Shown: positions 1 to 8,340, counted from the stretch's first letter. The stretch: DNA of 10,619 bases from Melioribacteraceae bacterium (GCA_026983755.1 JALSTL010000119.1:1-10619), one strand, 5' to 3'. Notes: generated by a model from the sequence alone, not told the origin. Made by a program: numbers and translations.

Positions 1-1
1 T

Positions 2-430
2 TTATTACCGCTTACAACATTTATTATTCTACGCAAACAAGGCAAAATTGTTGATGATGATGCAACAATAAAAGAAGAAAGAACGGTTCCGTATTTATTC
101 GGAATATTTTTTTCGGTTCTTGCAATTGTATTGCTAAATTATTTTAAGGTTTCCGAATCATTAGTTTTACTTTGGATTTCTTATTTTGTTAATAGTATTG
201 TTTTAATATCGGTAAATAAATTTTGGAAAATTAGTGCGCATTCTATGGGAGCGGCAATTCCGTTTGCCGCTTCATTGTTGCTTGGTTCTATATATCCTCT
301 GGTTTTTGCAATTATTTTGCTGCTTGTTGCGTGTGCAAGATACGAATTAAAAGTGCACACAATGCCACAAATTATTGCCGGTGCTTTTGTTGGATTTATT
401 ATAACATTTTTATTGTTAAATTTAAGTTGA
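2..430 (+). CDS. PAP2-like (phosphatidic acid phosphatase superfamily) membrane protein, 5' end missing
   Basis: The frame is open from the window edge to a TGA stop, giving 142 visible residues; the start lies outside. The protein is strongly hydrophobic, with several membrane segments. Three spaced motifs resemble the PAP2 phosphatase active site: KEERTVP at visible residues 24-30 (motif 1, Arg and Pro), KISAHS at 76-81 (motif 2, His80) and [12 protein letters not shown] at 112-123 (motif 3, R-x5-H). In motif 3 the last position is Gln rather than the Asp of the classical SRx5Hx3D pattern; I recall the HT..Q..AG form as common in a PAP2 subgroup. PAP2 proteins usually dephosphorylate lipid phosphates at the membrane, but no substrate can be assigned here. 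The apt start follows after 28 bases on the same strand, so co-transcription is plausible. The family call is fairly good; enzymatic activity is uncertain. Confidence 0.68.
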   Translation, partial: LLPLTTFIILRKQGKIVDDDATIKEERTVPYLFGIFFSVLAIVLLNYFKVSESLVLLWISYFVNSIVLISVNKFWKISAHSMGAAIPFAASLLLGSIYPLVFAIILLLVACARYELKVHTMPQIIAGAFVGFIITFLLLNLS

Positions 431-448
431 AGCCGAAAAATTTAATAT

Positions 449-452
449 GGAG
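449..452 (+). promoter_or_regulatory. Shine-Dalgarno site deciding the apt start
   Basis: GGAG lies six bases before the ATG at 459. An in-frame ATG at 447 is also present, but it would overlap this site and has no comparable ribosome binding sequence upstream. The 459 start is therefore preferred. Confidence 0.6.
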
Positions 453-458
453 TTTTCA

Positions 459-974
459 ATGGATATAAAAAAAATGATACGCGATATTCCCAACTTTCCT
501 AAAGAGGGAATAATTTTTAAAGATATAACAACTTTGTTAAAAGACGGCAAAGGATTTTCGGAAACATTAAATAGACTTTACGAAATTAGTAAGGACAAAA
601 ATATAACCAAAGTGCTGGGTATAGAATCTCGCGGATTTATTTTTGGCGGTGCATTAGCTGCAAAACTTGGTGTTGGTTTTGTTCCTATTAGAAAACCGGG
701 TAAACTTCCCGCCGAAAAAATCAGCGAAACTTACCAATTGGAATATGGCAGCGATACAATTGAAATACATAAAGATGCTTTGAACAGCGAAGACAAAGTT
801 TTAATTCACGATGATTTACTTGCTACCGGCGGAACTATGAAAGCCGCTTGTAATTTGGTGGAAAAAACCGGAGCCGGTGTAGAACAAATTTCTTTCATTA
901 TAGAACTGGATTTTTTAAATGGAAGGGAATTATTAAAAAATTATGATGTACAATCTCTTATTCATTACGAATGA
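459..974 (+). CDS. apt: Adenine phosphoribosyltransferase
   Basis: This cytosolic purine-salvage enzyme converts adenine and PRPP to AMP and pyrophosphate. With the start at 459 the protein has 171 residues, the usual Apt length. It opens with [20 protein letters not shown], the typical Apt N-terminus, where the residues after [10 protein letters not shown] normally help bind adenine. The middle holds [14 protein letters not shown] and the flexible-loop region around RKPGKLPAE. The PRPP-binding signature is [13 protein letters not shown], with the paired Asp and the TGG turn; the usual VLIVDD carries His in place of Val. All expected blocks are present and in order. The gene follows the PAP2-like gene closely on the same strand. 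Its 3' end is overlapped antisense by the non-homologous tail of a GIY-YIG remnant. A start at 447 (four extra residues) is the only alternative. Confidence 0.96.
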   Translation: MDIKKMIRDIPNFPKEGIIFKDITTLLKDGKGFSETLNRLYEISKDKNITKVLGIESRGFIFGGALAAKLGVGFVPIRKPGKLPAEKISETYQLEYGSDTIEIHKDALNSEDKVLIHDDLLATGGTMKAACNLVEKTGAGVEQISFIIELDFLNGRELLKNYDVQSLIHYE

Positions 975-980
975 TATTAA

Positions 981-1094
981 AGTGAAACGAACTTTCCCTG
1001 CATTATGCTGAGCAAGACGAATATCTGAATTTTTAGTATGTCCGAAAAAGAATCCGCTGTGGTTGATACTTTTAAGAATATATGCATAAAACAT
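981..1094 (-). pseudogene. Truncated GIY-YIG endonuclease remnant behind tRNA-Ser
   Basis: On the minus strand an ATG at 1094 opens a 53-residue frame that stops at 933. Its first 38 residues read as the start of a single-domain GIY-YIG nuclease of the UvrC/YhbQ type. MFYAYILKS stands for the GIY strand and FFFGHTKNSDIRL for the YIG strand plus the catalytic Arg region. AQHNAGKVRFT matches the conserved HN.G....T segment. Such proteins are normally about 80-95 residues. Here homology ends at position 981, seven bases from the apt stop codon, and the last residues are antisense apt. The first Tyr of YIG is replaced (FFG), and the C-terminal half, including the usual metal-binding Glu, is absent. 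The fragment begins 57 bases after the tRNA 3' end, on the same strand. It is best read as a decayed gene; a working mini-protein is unlikely. Confidence 0.72.
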
Positions 1095-1149
1095 TGAAGT
1101 AAAAAAAAGTCAAAAAACTTATTAGAAAAATTTATGCAAAAATAAAAGA

Positions 1150-1239
<90 letters not shown>

Positions 1240-1333
1240 GAAAAAAAGAGTAGCAAAATTTTGAATACGAAATATATACATATTTTAATTAAATTTGAAA
1301 TAGTTATTTTAAAAGTTTAATACTCAAAACAAA

Positions 1334-1909
1334 ATGGTTGTAATATTAAAATTCGATAATGAAACGGAAAAATATTTTGCTAAATTGTTCAATGAATTAA
1401 ATATTGAATGTAGAATATCTTTAAAGGAAACGGATATTGCCAAAGCCGGACATATTATTTTGCCGGACACAAATTATTTGCCTGAAGTTATTAAAAAAAT
1501 TCAATTGATGAATTTATACAGCATTATTAAAATTCTAAAAGTTCCGGTTTTAGGTATTAATAACGGAATGATTTTAATGTGCAACAAAATTAAAAATATA
1601 CACAAAGCCGGTTTTGGTTTTTATACACTTCAACCGAATACAATAACTCATAAAACCGAGCAATTGGTAAAAGCAAAGATTGAAAACACAAAAAAAGATA
1701 TTTTGTTAACCGGTATAAAAGAAAAAGAAATAAGAATTTATTCCAAAGAATATTTACCTGCTAATCGTTATTCAACTTCGTTATTAAATGTAAAAGATAA
1801 AAAATATTCTTTCTCAATGAAAGACGGTAATCATTTTGCAATTCAAATTGATATGGAAAGGAATAAAAATTTATTTAAGCAAATAATATCGAACTTTGTT
1901 GAACTTTAA
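1334..1909 (+). CDS. HisH-like class I glutamine amidotransferase domain lacking catalytic Cys and His
   Basis: This 191-residue protein has the length and layout of HisH, the glutaminase subunit of imidazole glycerol phosphate synthase. The first strand VVILKF, the segment DIAKAGHIILP at 34-44 (HisH: ILPG) and VPVLGINNGMILM at 70-82 line up with the nucleophile elbow LGICLGMQLL. The catalytic Cys position is Asn76. Near the C-terminus, AIQIDMERN (169-177) lines up with the VQFHPEKS triad motif, with Asp173 in place of His and Glu175 kept. It therefore very probably cannot hydrolyse glutamine. No other histidine-biosynthesis gene is nearby. The start lacks a clear Shine-Dalgarno sequence. The stop abuts the stop of the convergent downstream gene with no base between. 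Function is unknown; a binding or scaffold role, or a decaying paralog, are both open. Membership in the glutamine amidotransferase fold is a motif-level reading. Confidence 0.75.
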   Translation: MVVILKFDNETEKYFAKLFNELNIECRISLKETDIAKAGHIILPDTNYLPEVIKKIQLMNLYSIIKILKVPVLGINNGMILMCNKIKNIHKAGFGFYTLQPNTITHKTEQLVKAKIENTKKDILLTGIKEKEIRIYSKEYLPANRYSTSLLNVKDKKYSFSMKDGNHFAIQIDMERNKNLFKQIISNFVEL

Positions 1910-3376
1910 TCAATTATTAAACCAATCTTTAACTTTATCAATTAAAGGAATTTCATTTTTATGATAAAATTCATTCGTGTGAATATCGTAATTGTAATCT
2001 TTTCGCCAATCTTCTATATTTTTCGTAATTTCTTTTAAAGCGTTTGTTATTGTATAAAGCTCTTCGTTTGTCATTGTAGGGTGTAAAGACATTCTTACCC
2101 AGCCGGGTTTTTCAGATAAATCACCGTGAGAAATTTTTTCGGTAATTCTATGAGAGCGGGTAGGATCAACATGCAGAAGATAATGACCGTATGTTCCGGC
2201 ACAAGAACAACCTCCTCTTACTTGTACGCCATATCTGTCGTTTAATAATTTAACAATCAAATTATAGTGAATATCTTCTACGTAAAAAGAAATTGCTCCA
2301 ATACGTTCTTTACTATCATTTGCCAAAATATGAATTTTATCGATTTTGGAAAATTCATCGAAAGTAATGTTTAAAAGTTCTTCTTCGCGAGAAAGAATTT
2401 TTTCAGTTGTCATTTCTTCTTTAAGTTTTATGCATAAAGAAGTTCTTATGGCTTGTAAAAAACCGGGTGTACCGCCATCTTCTCTGGCTTCAATATTATC
2501 AACATATTTCCTTTCGCCCCAAGGATTTGTCCAATCAACAGTACCTCCGCCGGGATGATCGGGAATTTTACGATTATATAACATTTTGTCAAAAATTAAT
2601 ACACCCGACGTTCCGGGTCCTCCTAAAAATTTATGAGGTGAAAAAAAGATTGCATCAAGTTTTTCTTCGGGGTCTTCCGGATGCATATTTATATTTACGT
2701 AAGGAGCCGAAGCGGCAAAATCGACAAAACAAAGTCCGCCGTATCTATGCATCAATTTTGCCATTTTGTGATATTCGGTTTTTATACCGGTAACATTAGA
2801 AGCCGCCGTAAAAGAACCTATTTTCCTTGTTCTGTTTTTATATTTTTCCAAAAGTTCTTCCAAATGAGATAAACTAACCAATCCGGTTTCATCCGGTTCA
2901 ATTACTACAACATCGGCTAAAGTTTCCAACCAAGAAGTTTGGTTGGAATGATGTTCCATGTGAGTTATAAAAACTATAGGCTTTTCATTTTCTTTAAATG
3001 TAATGCAATCGTTAAATTGTTCGGGAACTTTAAGTCCTAATATCCTCTGTAGTTTGTTAATAACAGCCGTCATACCGAAACCGGCGGTAATTATTATATC
3101 ATTATCATTTGCATTTACATGTTTTTTAATTATATAATGTGCTTTATGATATGAATATGTCATTAACTTTCCCGTTATGCTGGATTCCGAATGAGTGTTG
3201 CCTATAAAGGGAGCAAAGTTATTTAGCATTCTTTCTTCAATATCTTTGTATAATCTGCCGCTGGCAATCCAATCTGCATAAATAATTTTTTTTTCTCCGT
3301 AGGGTGTGTTAAATTTTTGCTCGATTCCTAAAATTTTATTTCTATATTTTAAAAAATATTTTTCAAGTTCTTTCAT
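1910..3376 (-). CDS. Class V PLP-dependent aminotransferase / cysteine desulfurase-like enzyme
   Basis: This 488-residue cytosolic PLP enzyme belongs to the fold that includes NifS/SufS and molybdenum-cofactor sulfurase. Visible sites in order are: YADWIASGRLY (33-43) and THSESSITG near the N-terminus; the cofactor-stacking His in MEHHSNQTSW (140-149); SNVTG (193-197); Asp219 in FVDFAASAP, pairing with the PLP ring nitrogen; and Lys249 in SPHKFLGGPGTSG, the Schiff-base lysine. A Cys pair sits in VRGGCSCAGTYGH (Cys390, Cys392), where desulfurases carry their persulfide Cys. The C-terminal GWVRMSLHPTMTNEEL resembles the end of the SufS family. At 488 residues it is about 80 longer than a typical SufS, mainly from a longer C-terminus and inserts. 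No iron-sulfur assembly genes are adjacent, so sulfur mobilisation is not proven and the exact substrate is unknown. Confidence 0.9.
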   Translation of the reverse strand: MKELEKYFLKYRNKILGIEQKFNTPYGEKKIIYADWIASGRLYKDIEERMLNNFAPFIGNTHSESSITGKLMTYSYHKAHYIIKKHVNANDNDIIITAGFGMTAVINKLQRILGLKVPEQFNDCITFKENEKPIVFITHMEHHSNQTSWLETLADVVVIEPDETGLVSLSHLEELLEKYKNRTRKIGSFTAASNVTGIKTEYHKMAKLMHRYGGLCFVDFAASAPYVNINMHPEDPEEKLDAIFFSPHKFLGGPGTSGVLIFDKMLYNRKIPDHPGGGTVDWTNPWGERKYVDNIEAREDGGTPGFLQAIRTSLCIKLKEEMTTEKILSREEELLNITFDEFSKIDKIHILANDSKERIGAISFYVEDIHYNLIVKLLNDRYGVQVRGGCSCAGTYGHYLLHVDPTRSHRITEKISHGDLSEKPGWVRMSLHPTMTNEELYTITNALKEITKNIEDWRKDYNYDIHTNEFYHKNEIPLIDKVKDWFNN

Positions 3377-3777
3377 ACGTAATACTCGAATATGATTTTA
3401 TTAATTCCGATAAACTATGTAATAAAGATAAAAATATATTTGATTTTTTATTTAATTAAAATCTCGGTCTTTTTTTGTAATTTTTACATTCTTAAATATA
3501 AAATACAAAAATTCAAGTTTTTATAATGATTCATATTTTGCCTATGTGTTATCAAACATTACTTTTATAGTTTCAATTATAATATTTTAATATTTAACGA
3601 ATAATTATTTGAATTTCCGGAATATAAATCATTCCCAAAAAATTATTAAAGAAATTTGCTTATGGATATGCATTAAACTATTTTAACAATCGAAATAAAA
3701 AATGTTTTAGAAATTAATTTATATTTGTAAATTTACAAATTGTAATATTTAATATTTTTTTCTTAGAGAAAATTTTT
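3377..3777. other. 401-base AT-rich intergenic region between divergent genes
   Basis: No credible gene is seen here on either strand. The stretch must hold the promoters of the minus-strand PLP enzyme and of nqrA. Words of the form TAnnTTTG (the Bacteroidota -7 element) occur on the plus strand at 3435-3442 and 3720-3727. TATAAT occurs at 3522-3527 and 3578-3583 without good -35 partners. A perfect 8-base palindrome TTCCGGAA lies at 3615-3622. The most distinctive element, an 18-base palindrome, is listed separately. Confidence 0.5.
3720..3740 (+). promoter_or_regulatory. Candidate nqrA promoter -7 element with overlapping 18-base palindrome (possible operator)
   Basis: ATTTGTAAATTTACAAAT at 3723-3740 is a perfect 18-base palindrome ending 37 bases before the nqrA start. 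Its left half overlaps TATATTTG (3720-3727), which fits the TAnnTTTG -7 element. No clear TTG -33 element is visible upstream. A dimeric regulator binding here would block or govern transcription of the Na+-pump operon. The palindrome is direct observation; the promoter and operator roles are inference, and high AT content raises the chance of coincidence. Confidence 0.4.
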
Positions 3778-5124
3778 ATGAGTGTTATTAGAATCAAGAA
3801 AGGACTTGACCTTCCTATAAACGGAGAACCTTCCGCAGCAATAGATATAAAAGAAGTTAAAAATGTAGCCATATTGGGCAACGACTATATCGGGTTAAAA
3901 CCTACCATGCATGTTTCAGCGGGTGATATTGTTAAAAAAGGACAATTATTATTTACCGATAAAAAAATGGAAGGTGTAAAATATACTTCACCCGGAACTG
4001 GCAAGGTAGTTGAAATAAATAGAGGTGCAAAAAGAGTTTTCCTTTCGCTTGTTATTGAATTGGAAGGTGATGATGAAATTGTATTCAATAAATATAGCAA
4101 AGCAGAGCTTTCATCTTTAGATGGTAGTAAAGTAAAAGAGCAATTAATTGAATCCGGTTTGTGGACATCGTTAAGGGAACGTCCATTTAGTAAAGTAGCC
4201 AATCCTAAAATTTCACCTCATTCAATTTTTATTACCGCAATGGATTCAAATCCTTTGGCGCCGTCGATAGAGATTTTATTAAAAGGGAATGAAGAAGATT
4301 TTAAAAACGGAGTGATGTTACTATCCAAACTTACCGAAGGTAATATTTATTTGTGTAAAGATGAAGGAATGCAAATTTCTGTTGATAAAATATCAAACTT
4401 AAAAATACAAGAGTTTAGCGGCGTTCATCCCAAAGGATTAGTAGGAACACATATACATTTTTTGGACCCAGTAGGAAGATACAAACAAGTTTGGTATATC
4501 GGTTTGCAAGACGTTATTTCAATAGGTAAATTATTTACAACAGGAAAAATAGATGTTAGCAGAATAGTTGCATTAGGTGGTTCTGCCGTAAAAGAACCCA
4601 GACACATAAAAACAAGAATAGGAGCATCTTTAACCGAGTTATGTAATGATGAACTTAAAGCAAATGATAACAGAATAATTTCTGGTTCTGTTCTTTCGGG
4701 ACGAAAAGCTGAAAAACCGGAAAATTATTTGGGAAGATTTCATCAACAAATAAGTGTAATACCTGAAAATAACGAAAGAAATTTTTTAGGTTGGGCAATT
4801 CCCAAAGCAAATTTATTTTCGGTAAAAAATGTTTTGTTATCTGCGCTAACTCCGGGCAAAAAATTTAATTTTACAACGGCATTAAACGGAGGTAAAAGAG
4901 CTATTGTTCCGATAGGCAGTTACGAAAAAGTAATGCCTTTGGATATTCTACCAACATTTTTACTTCGTGCCTTAGCAGTTAACGATGTAGAAGATGCAGA
5001 AGCACTTGGTTGTTTGGAATTAGACGAAGAAGATTTGGCTTTGTGTACATTTGTTTGTCCGTCAAAAATTGATCACGGGCAGAACTTAAGAAGGAACTTA
5101 ATTTTAATTGAAAAGGAAGGATAG
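3778..5124 (+). CDS. nqrA: Na+-translocating NADH:quinone reductase subunit A
   Basis: NqrA is the peripheral cytoplasmic-side subunit of the Na+-NQR complex and takes part in quinone binding near NqrB; it carries no flavin. The protein has 448 residues, the standard length. The N-terminus [13 protein letters not shown] is diagnostic. [22 protein letters not shown] and the lipoyl-like segment [15 protein letters not shown] (about 69-83) are NqrA hallmarks. The central block [14 protein letters not shown] (about 129-142) and the stretches [19 protein letters not shown] and VWYIGLQDV follow. The C-terminus ends with [22 protein letters not shown], typical of the family. It is the first gene of the operon. 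Its stop TAG shares one base with the GTG start of nqrB. Only a weak AGAGAA ribosome site precedes its ATG. Confidence 0.97.
   Translation: MSVIRIKKGLDLPINGEPSAAIDIKEVKNVAILGNDYIGLKPTMHVSAGDIVKKGQLLFTDKKMEGVKYTSPGTGKVVEINRGAKRVFLSLVIELEGDDEIVFNKYSKAELSSLDGSKVKEQLIESGLWTSLRERPFSKVANPKISPHSIFITAMDSNPLAPSIEILLKGNEEDFKNGVMLLSKLTEGNIYLCKDEGMQISVDKISNLKIQEFSGVHPKGLVGTHIHFLDPVGRYKQVWYIGLQDVISIGKLFTTGKIDVSRIVALGGSAVKEPRHIKTRIGASLTELCNDELKANDNRIISGSVLSGRKAEKPENYLGRFHQQISVIPENNERNFLGWAIPKANLFSVKNVLLSALTPGKKFNFTTALNGGKRAIVPIGSYEKVMPLDILPTFLLRALAVNDVEDAEALGCLELDEEDLALCTFVCPSKIDHGQNLRRNLILIEKEG
5113..5117 (+). promoter_or_regulatory. Shine-Dalgarno site supporting the GTG start of nqrB
   Basis: AAGGA lies six bases before the GTG at 5124, inside the end of nqrA. 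The junction TAGTG makes the nqrA stop and the nqrB start share one base, an arrangement expected to couple their translation. Confidence 0.6.
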
Positions 5125-6326
5125 TGAAATTTCTTAGAAATATATTAGACAATACGGAAAAAAAGTTTGAAAAAGGAAGCAAACTTGAAAAGTACTATCC
5201 GCTTTTTGAAGCAATAGATACTTTTTTATATTCTCCGAAATCCGTAACGGAAAGAGATTCTCACGTAAGAGATGCAATGGATTTAAAAAGAATGATGCTT
5301 ACGGTTGTTATTGCATTATTTCCAGCAGTTTTAATGGCACTTTATAATACCGGGTACCAAGCAAATTTGGTAATATCAAAAATACCGAATTTTCAGATGA
5401 CACACTGGCAGCAGTTTTTTGTTAATTGGCTCGGTTTGGGTTTCAATCCTAATTCTTTATTGGGAAATATGGTTCACGGTTTGGCTTATTTTCTACCGGT
5501 TTATTTGGTAACCGTTATAGTCGGCGGATTTTGGGAAGTACTTTTTGCAGTGGTTAGAGGTCATGAAATAAACGAAGGATTTTTTGTAACAAGTTTATTA
5601 TTTCCATTAATTCTTCCGCCTAATATTCCTTATTGGGAAGTTGCCGTTGGTATTTCTTTCGGTGTTGTAATAGGCAAAGAAGTATTCGGCGGTGTGGGAA
5701 TGAATATCTTGAATCCTGCATTGGTTGCAAGAGCGTTTTTGTTTTTTGCATATCCTGCTGAAATTTCCGGCGATAAAGTTTGGGTAGCTGTTGACGGTAT
5801 TAGCAAAGCAACACCTTTGGCAAATTTTGCAAGCTCCGCTTCTGCTGTAACCACCGGATGGTGGAATTCTTTTATTGGCTTAATTCCGGGTTCAATGGGC
5901 GAAACCTCAACGTTGGCTATTTTAATTGGTGCGGCAATTTTAATAATTACGGGCGTTGGTTCTTGGCGTATTATGTTAAGTGTTGTAATTGGTATGGTGG
6001 CAATGTCATTAACATTTAACGCTATAGGAAGTTCTACAAATCCGATGTTTCAAGTAACACCTATTTGGCATTTTGTACTTGGCGGATTTGCTTTCGGTAC
6101 GGTCTTTATGGCTACGGATCCGGTTTCTGCCGCTATGACAATAAAGGGAAAATACGTCTATGGTTTGCTAATAGGAATCTTGGTGGTTTTGGTCAGGGTA
6201 GTTAATCCCGCATTTCCCGAAGGTATGATGTTGGCTATCTTATTCGGAAATATGTTTGCTCCTATTATAGATAAAGTTGTTATCAATGCAAATATTAAAA
6301 GGAGACAATTAAGAAATGTCGGATAG
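5124..6326 (+). CDS. nqrB: Na+-translocating NADH:quinone reductase subunit B
   Basis: NqrB is the large integral membrane subunit that carries covalent FMN and riboflavin and forms part of the Na+ path. The 400-residue protein begins with a soluble segment typical of NqrB ([24 protein letters not shown], here described as residues 15-38), then [11 protein letters not shown], followed by about ten hydrophobic helices. The block [20 protein letters not shown] (186-205) is highly characteristic. The FMN attachment motif is DGISKAT (224-230) with Thr230 as predicted phosphoester acceptor; Lys228 stands where Gly is usual. [16 protein letters not shown] near the C-terminus matches the RnfD/NqrB signature. 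Translation starts at GTG. It overlaps nqrC by 11 bases. FMN attachment needs an ApbE flavin transferase, which is not encoded here. Confidence 0.97.
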   Translation: MKFLRNILDNTEKKFEKGSKLEKYYPLFEAIDTFLYSPKSVTERDSHVRDAMDLKRMMLTVVIALFPAVLMALYNTGYQANLVISKIPNFQMTHWQQFFVNWLGLGFNPNSLLGNMVHGLAYFLPVYLVTVIVGGFWEVLFAVVRGHEINEGFFVTSLLFPLILPPNIPYWEVAVGISFGVVIGKEVFGGVGMNILNPALVARAFLFFAYPAEISGDKVWVAVDGISKATPLANFASSASAVTTGWWNSFIGLIPGSMGETSTLAILIGAAILIITGVGSWRIMLSVVIGMVAMSLTFNAIGSSTNPMFQVTPIWHFVLGGFAFGTVFMATDPVSAAMTIKGKYVYGLLIGILVVLVRVVNPAFPEGMMLAILFGNMFAPIIDKVVINANIKRRQLRNVG

Positions 6327-7104
6327 TTTTAAAAAAACATTATTGGTGGCTTTTAGTATTTGTTTTATAGCCTCTATTTTGGTTTCTTCAGCGGCGGTAG
6401 GCTTAAAACCTTTGCAAGAAAGCAATAAAAAAAACGATTTGCTTAAAAATATTTTAACCGTTGGCGGTTTATATAAAGAAGGTGAAGATATAAACAAAGT
6501 TTATGAAAAAAATATTATTCCGGAAATAATTGAATTAAAAACCGGAAATGTTTTGCCTAAAGATAAATACGATAAAATATTAAACACAGAAAATTTTGAT
6601 ATAATTAAAGTTGCCAAAAGTTCAAAATGGGGTACAGAAATATCCGAAGAAAAAGATTTGGCAAGAATTAAAAAAATGCCTAAATATATGATTGTGTACA
6701 AAGTGATGAAAAACAATAAAGTGGAAAAATATATTTTACCAATTTACGGTAAAGGACTTTGGTCAACTATGTTTGCTTTTATTTCGCTTGGTAAAGATTT
6801 GCATACAATAGAAGGACTTTCCTTTTATGAACAAGGAGAAACACCCGGTTTGGGCGGTGAAGTGGAAAATCCGAAATGGAAAAAAATATGGATTGGAAAA
6901 CAAGCTTTCGATGAAAAGGGAATTTTGAAAATCAGAGTGATTAAAAGAAAGGTTGATAAGAATAGTCCCGAAGCCAAATATGAAGTTGACGGTTTATCCG
7001 GAGCTACTTTAACAACAAGAGGAGTGAACAATTTGGTAAGATTTTGGTTGGGTGATAATGGCTACGGAACATACATTAAAAAATTACGCGGAGAAGTTTT
7101 ATGA
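6316..7104 (+). CDS. nqrC: Na+-translocating NADH:quinone reductase subunit C
   Basis: NqrC is anchored by one N-terminal helix (residues about 8-30, [20 protein letters not shown]) and exposes a periplasmic FMN domain that passes electrons within the complex. The protein has 262 residues, normal for the subunit. After the helix comes the conserved GLKPLQ. The FMN-binding domain holds [14 protein letters not shown] (145-158), [23 protein letters not shown] (166-188) and the flavinylation motif [14 protein letters not shown] (224-237). Thr231 of SGAT is the predicted covalent FMN acceptor. The start codon lies inside the end of nqrB. AAGGAG at 6299-6304 is 11 bases upstream, rather distant. 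The last four bases overlap the nqrD start (ATGA). Confidence 0.97.
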   Translation: MSDSFKKTLLVAFSICFIASILVSSAAVGLKPLQESNKKNDLLKNILTVGGLYKEGEDINKVYEKNIIPEIIELKTGNVLPKDKYDKILNTENFDIIKVAKSSKWGTEISEEKDLARIKKMPKYMIVYKVMKNNKVEKYILPIYGKGLWSTMFAFISLGKDLHTIEGLSFYEQGETPGLGGEVENPKWKKIWIGKQAFDEKGILKIRVIKRKVDKNSPEAKYEVDGLSGATLTTRGVNNLVRFWLGDNGYGTYIKKLRGEVL

Positions 7105-7724
7105 AAAAAAGTTATAAAGAAATTCTTCTTGATCCGATATTTAACGAAAATCCTATAGCTTTACAAATACTTGGTATTTGTTCCGCACTGGCTGTTACAT
7201 CTAAAATGGAAACAGCTGTTGTTATGGCACTTGCCGTAACATTGGTTACAGGTTTTTCAAATTTCTTTGTTAGCTTAATAAGAAAATTTATACCAAGCAG
7301 TATAAGAATATTAGTGGAGATGACAATTATTGCTTCTCTTGTTATAATTGCCGATCAGCTAATTAAAGCCTATGCTTATAATGTTAGCAAAGAGCTTTCG
7401 GTTTATGTTGGTTTAATTATTACAAACTGCATAGTAATGGGTAGAGCCGAAGCTTATGCATTAAAAAATCCTCCTATTGAAAGCTTTTTGGATGGTATTG
7501 GCAACGGTTTCGGTTATGCGTTTATTTTATTGGTGGTTGGTTTTATTAGAGAACTTTTCGGCTCCGGTAAACTTTTCGGAATTTCCGTTTTACCGTTGGT
7601 TAACGACGGAGGATGGTACACCGGAAACGGATTGTTCCTTATGCCTCCAAGTGCATTCTTTTTAATCGGATTAATTATTTGGTTAATCCGTACTTTCAAA
7701 CCTGAACAGATAGAGGAGAATTAA
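7101..7724 (+). CDS. nqrD: Na+-translocating NADH:quinone reductase subunit D
   Basis: NqrD is a six-helix membrane subunit of 207 residues, homologous to NqrE and RnfE, with which it forms a pseudo-symmetric pair. The N-terminus reads [23 protein letters not shown] (here residues 11-33); Cys27 in GICSALAVT and Cys110 in [14 protein letters not shown] are the two cysteines expected to supply half of the intramembrane iron/2Fe-2S site shared with NqrE. GRAEAYA and the later [20 protein letters not shown] are typical of the family. GGAG at 7090-7093 stands seven bases before the ATG, and the gene overlaps nqrC by four bases, so translational coupling is likely. Confidence 0.97.
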   Translation: MKKSYKEILLDPIFNENPIALQILGICSALAVTSKMETAVVMALAVTLVTGFSNFFVSLIRKFIPSSIRILVEMTIIASLVIIADQLIKAYAYNVSKELSVYVGLIITNCIVMGRAEAYALKNPPIESFLDGIGNGFGYAFILLVVGFIRELFGSGKLFGISVLPLVNDGGWYTGNGLFLMPPSAFFLIGLIIWLIRTFKPEQIEEN

Positions 7725-7728
7725 TATA

Positions 7729-8340
7729 ATGTTCGAGCATTATTTAAGTTTATTTGTAAAATCCATTTTTATCGAAAATATGGCTTTGGCATTCTTTTTG
7801 GGAATGTGTACTTTTATGGCTATATCGAAAAAAGTAAGTACTGCCGTTGGTTTGGGTATAGCAGTAGTAGTTGTTCAAGCAGTTACTGTTCCGGTAAATA
7901 ATTTATTATATCAACATGTGCTTAAAGAAGGAGCATTAGCATGGGCGGGTTTGGAAAATGTTGATTTAACTTTTTTAGGACTTATAACATACATTGGAGT
8001 TATAGCGGCAATTGTACAAATACTTGAAATGGTTTTGGATAAATTCGTTCCGTCCTTATATAATTCATTGGGAATATTTTTACCTTTAATTACCGTCAAC
8101 TGTGCAATACTTGGCGGTTCGCTTTTTATGGTGGAACGCGATTATAATTTTGCCGAAAGCGTTGTTTACGGATTCGGTTCGGGTATTGGCTGGGCTTTGG
8201 CTATTATTGCTTTGGCGGGTATTAGAGAAAAAATGAAATACAGCAACGTTCCCAAAGGATTGCGCGGTTTGGGAATTACGTTTTTAACCGCCGGTTTGAT
8301 GGCAATGGCTTTCATGTTATTTTCTGGAATTCAATTGTAA
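7729..8340 (+). CDS. nqrE: Na+-translocating NADH:quinone reductase subunit E
   Basis: NqrE is the six-helix partner of NqrD, inserted with opposite topology. The protein has 203 residues. [20 protein letters not shown] at the start is almost a signature. Cys27 in [13 protein letters not shown] and Cys125 in [14 protein letters not shown] should ligate the iron/2Fe-2S site at the NqrD-NqrE interface together with Cys27 and Cys110 of Nqr[24 protein letters not shown] is the conserved C-terminal region (here about residues 144-166). The ribosome site GAGGAGA (7713-7719) lies inside the end of nqrD. The nqrF ribosome site overlaps this gene's stop codon. Confidence 0.97.
   Translation: MFEHYLSLFVKSIFIENMALAFFLGMCTFMAISKKVSTAVGLGIAVVVVQAVTVPVNNLLYQHVLKEGALAWAGLENVDLTFLGLITYIGVIAAIVQILEMVLDKFVPSLYNSLGIFLPLITVNCAILGGSLFMVERDYNFAESVVYGFGSGIGWALAIIALAGIREKMKYSNVPKGLRGLGITFLTAGLMAMAFMLFSGIQL

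Noticed and set aside
2346..2872. Three plus-strand reading frames of 63-108 codons
   Set aside because: They are antisense to the well-supported class V PLP enzyme and show no recognisable motif.
3450..3480. GATTTT/AAAATC stem followed by a T run in the intergenic region, as a possible terminator
   Set aside because: It has a six-pair, nearly all A-T stem with a long loop, and no plus-strand gene lies upstream that would need a terminator there.
3885..4607. Two minus-strand reading frames of 105 and 60 codons
   Set aside because: They lie opposite nqrA, whose protein is canonical throughout; there is no ribosome site or motif in their favour.
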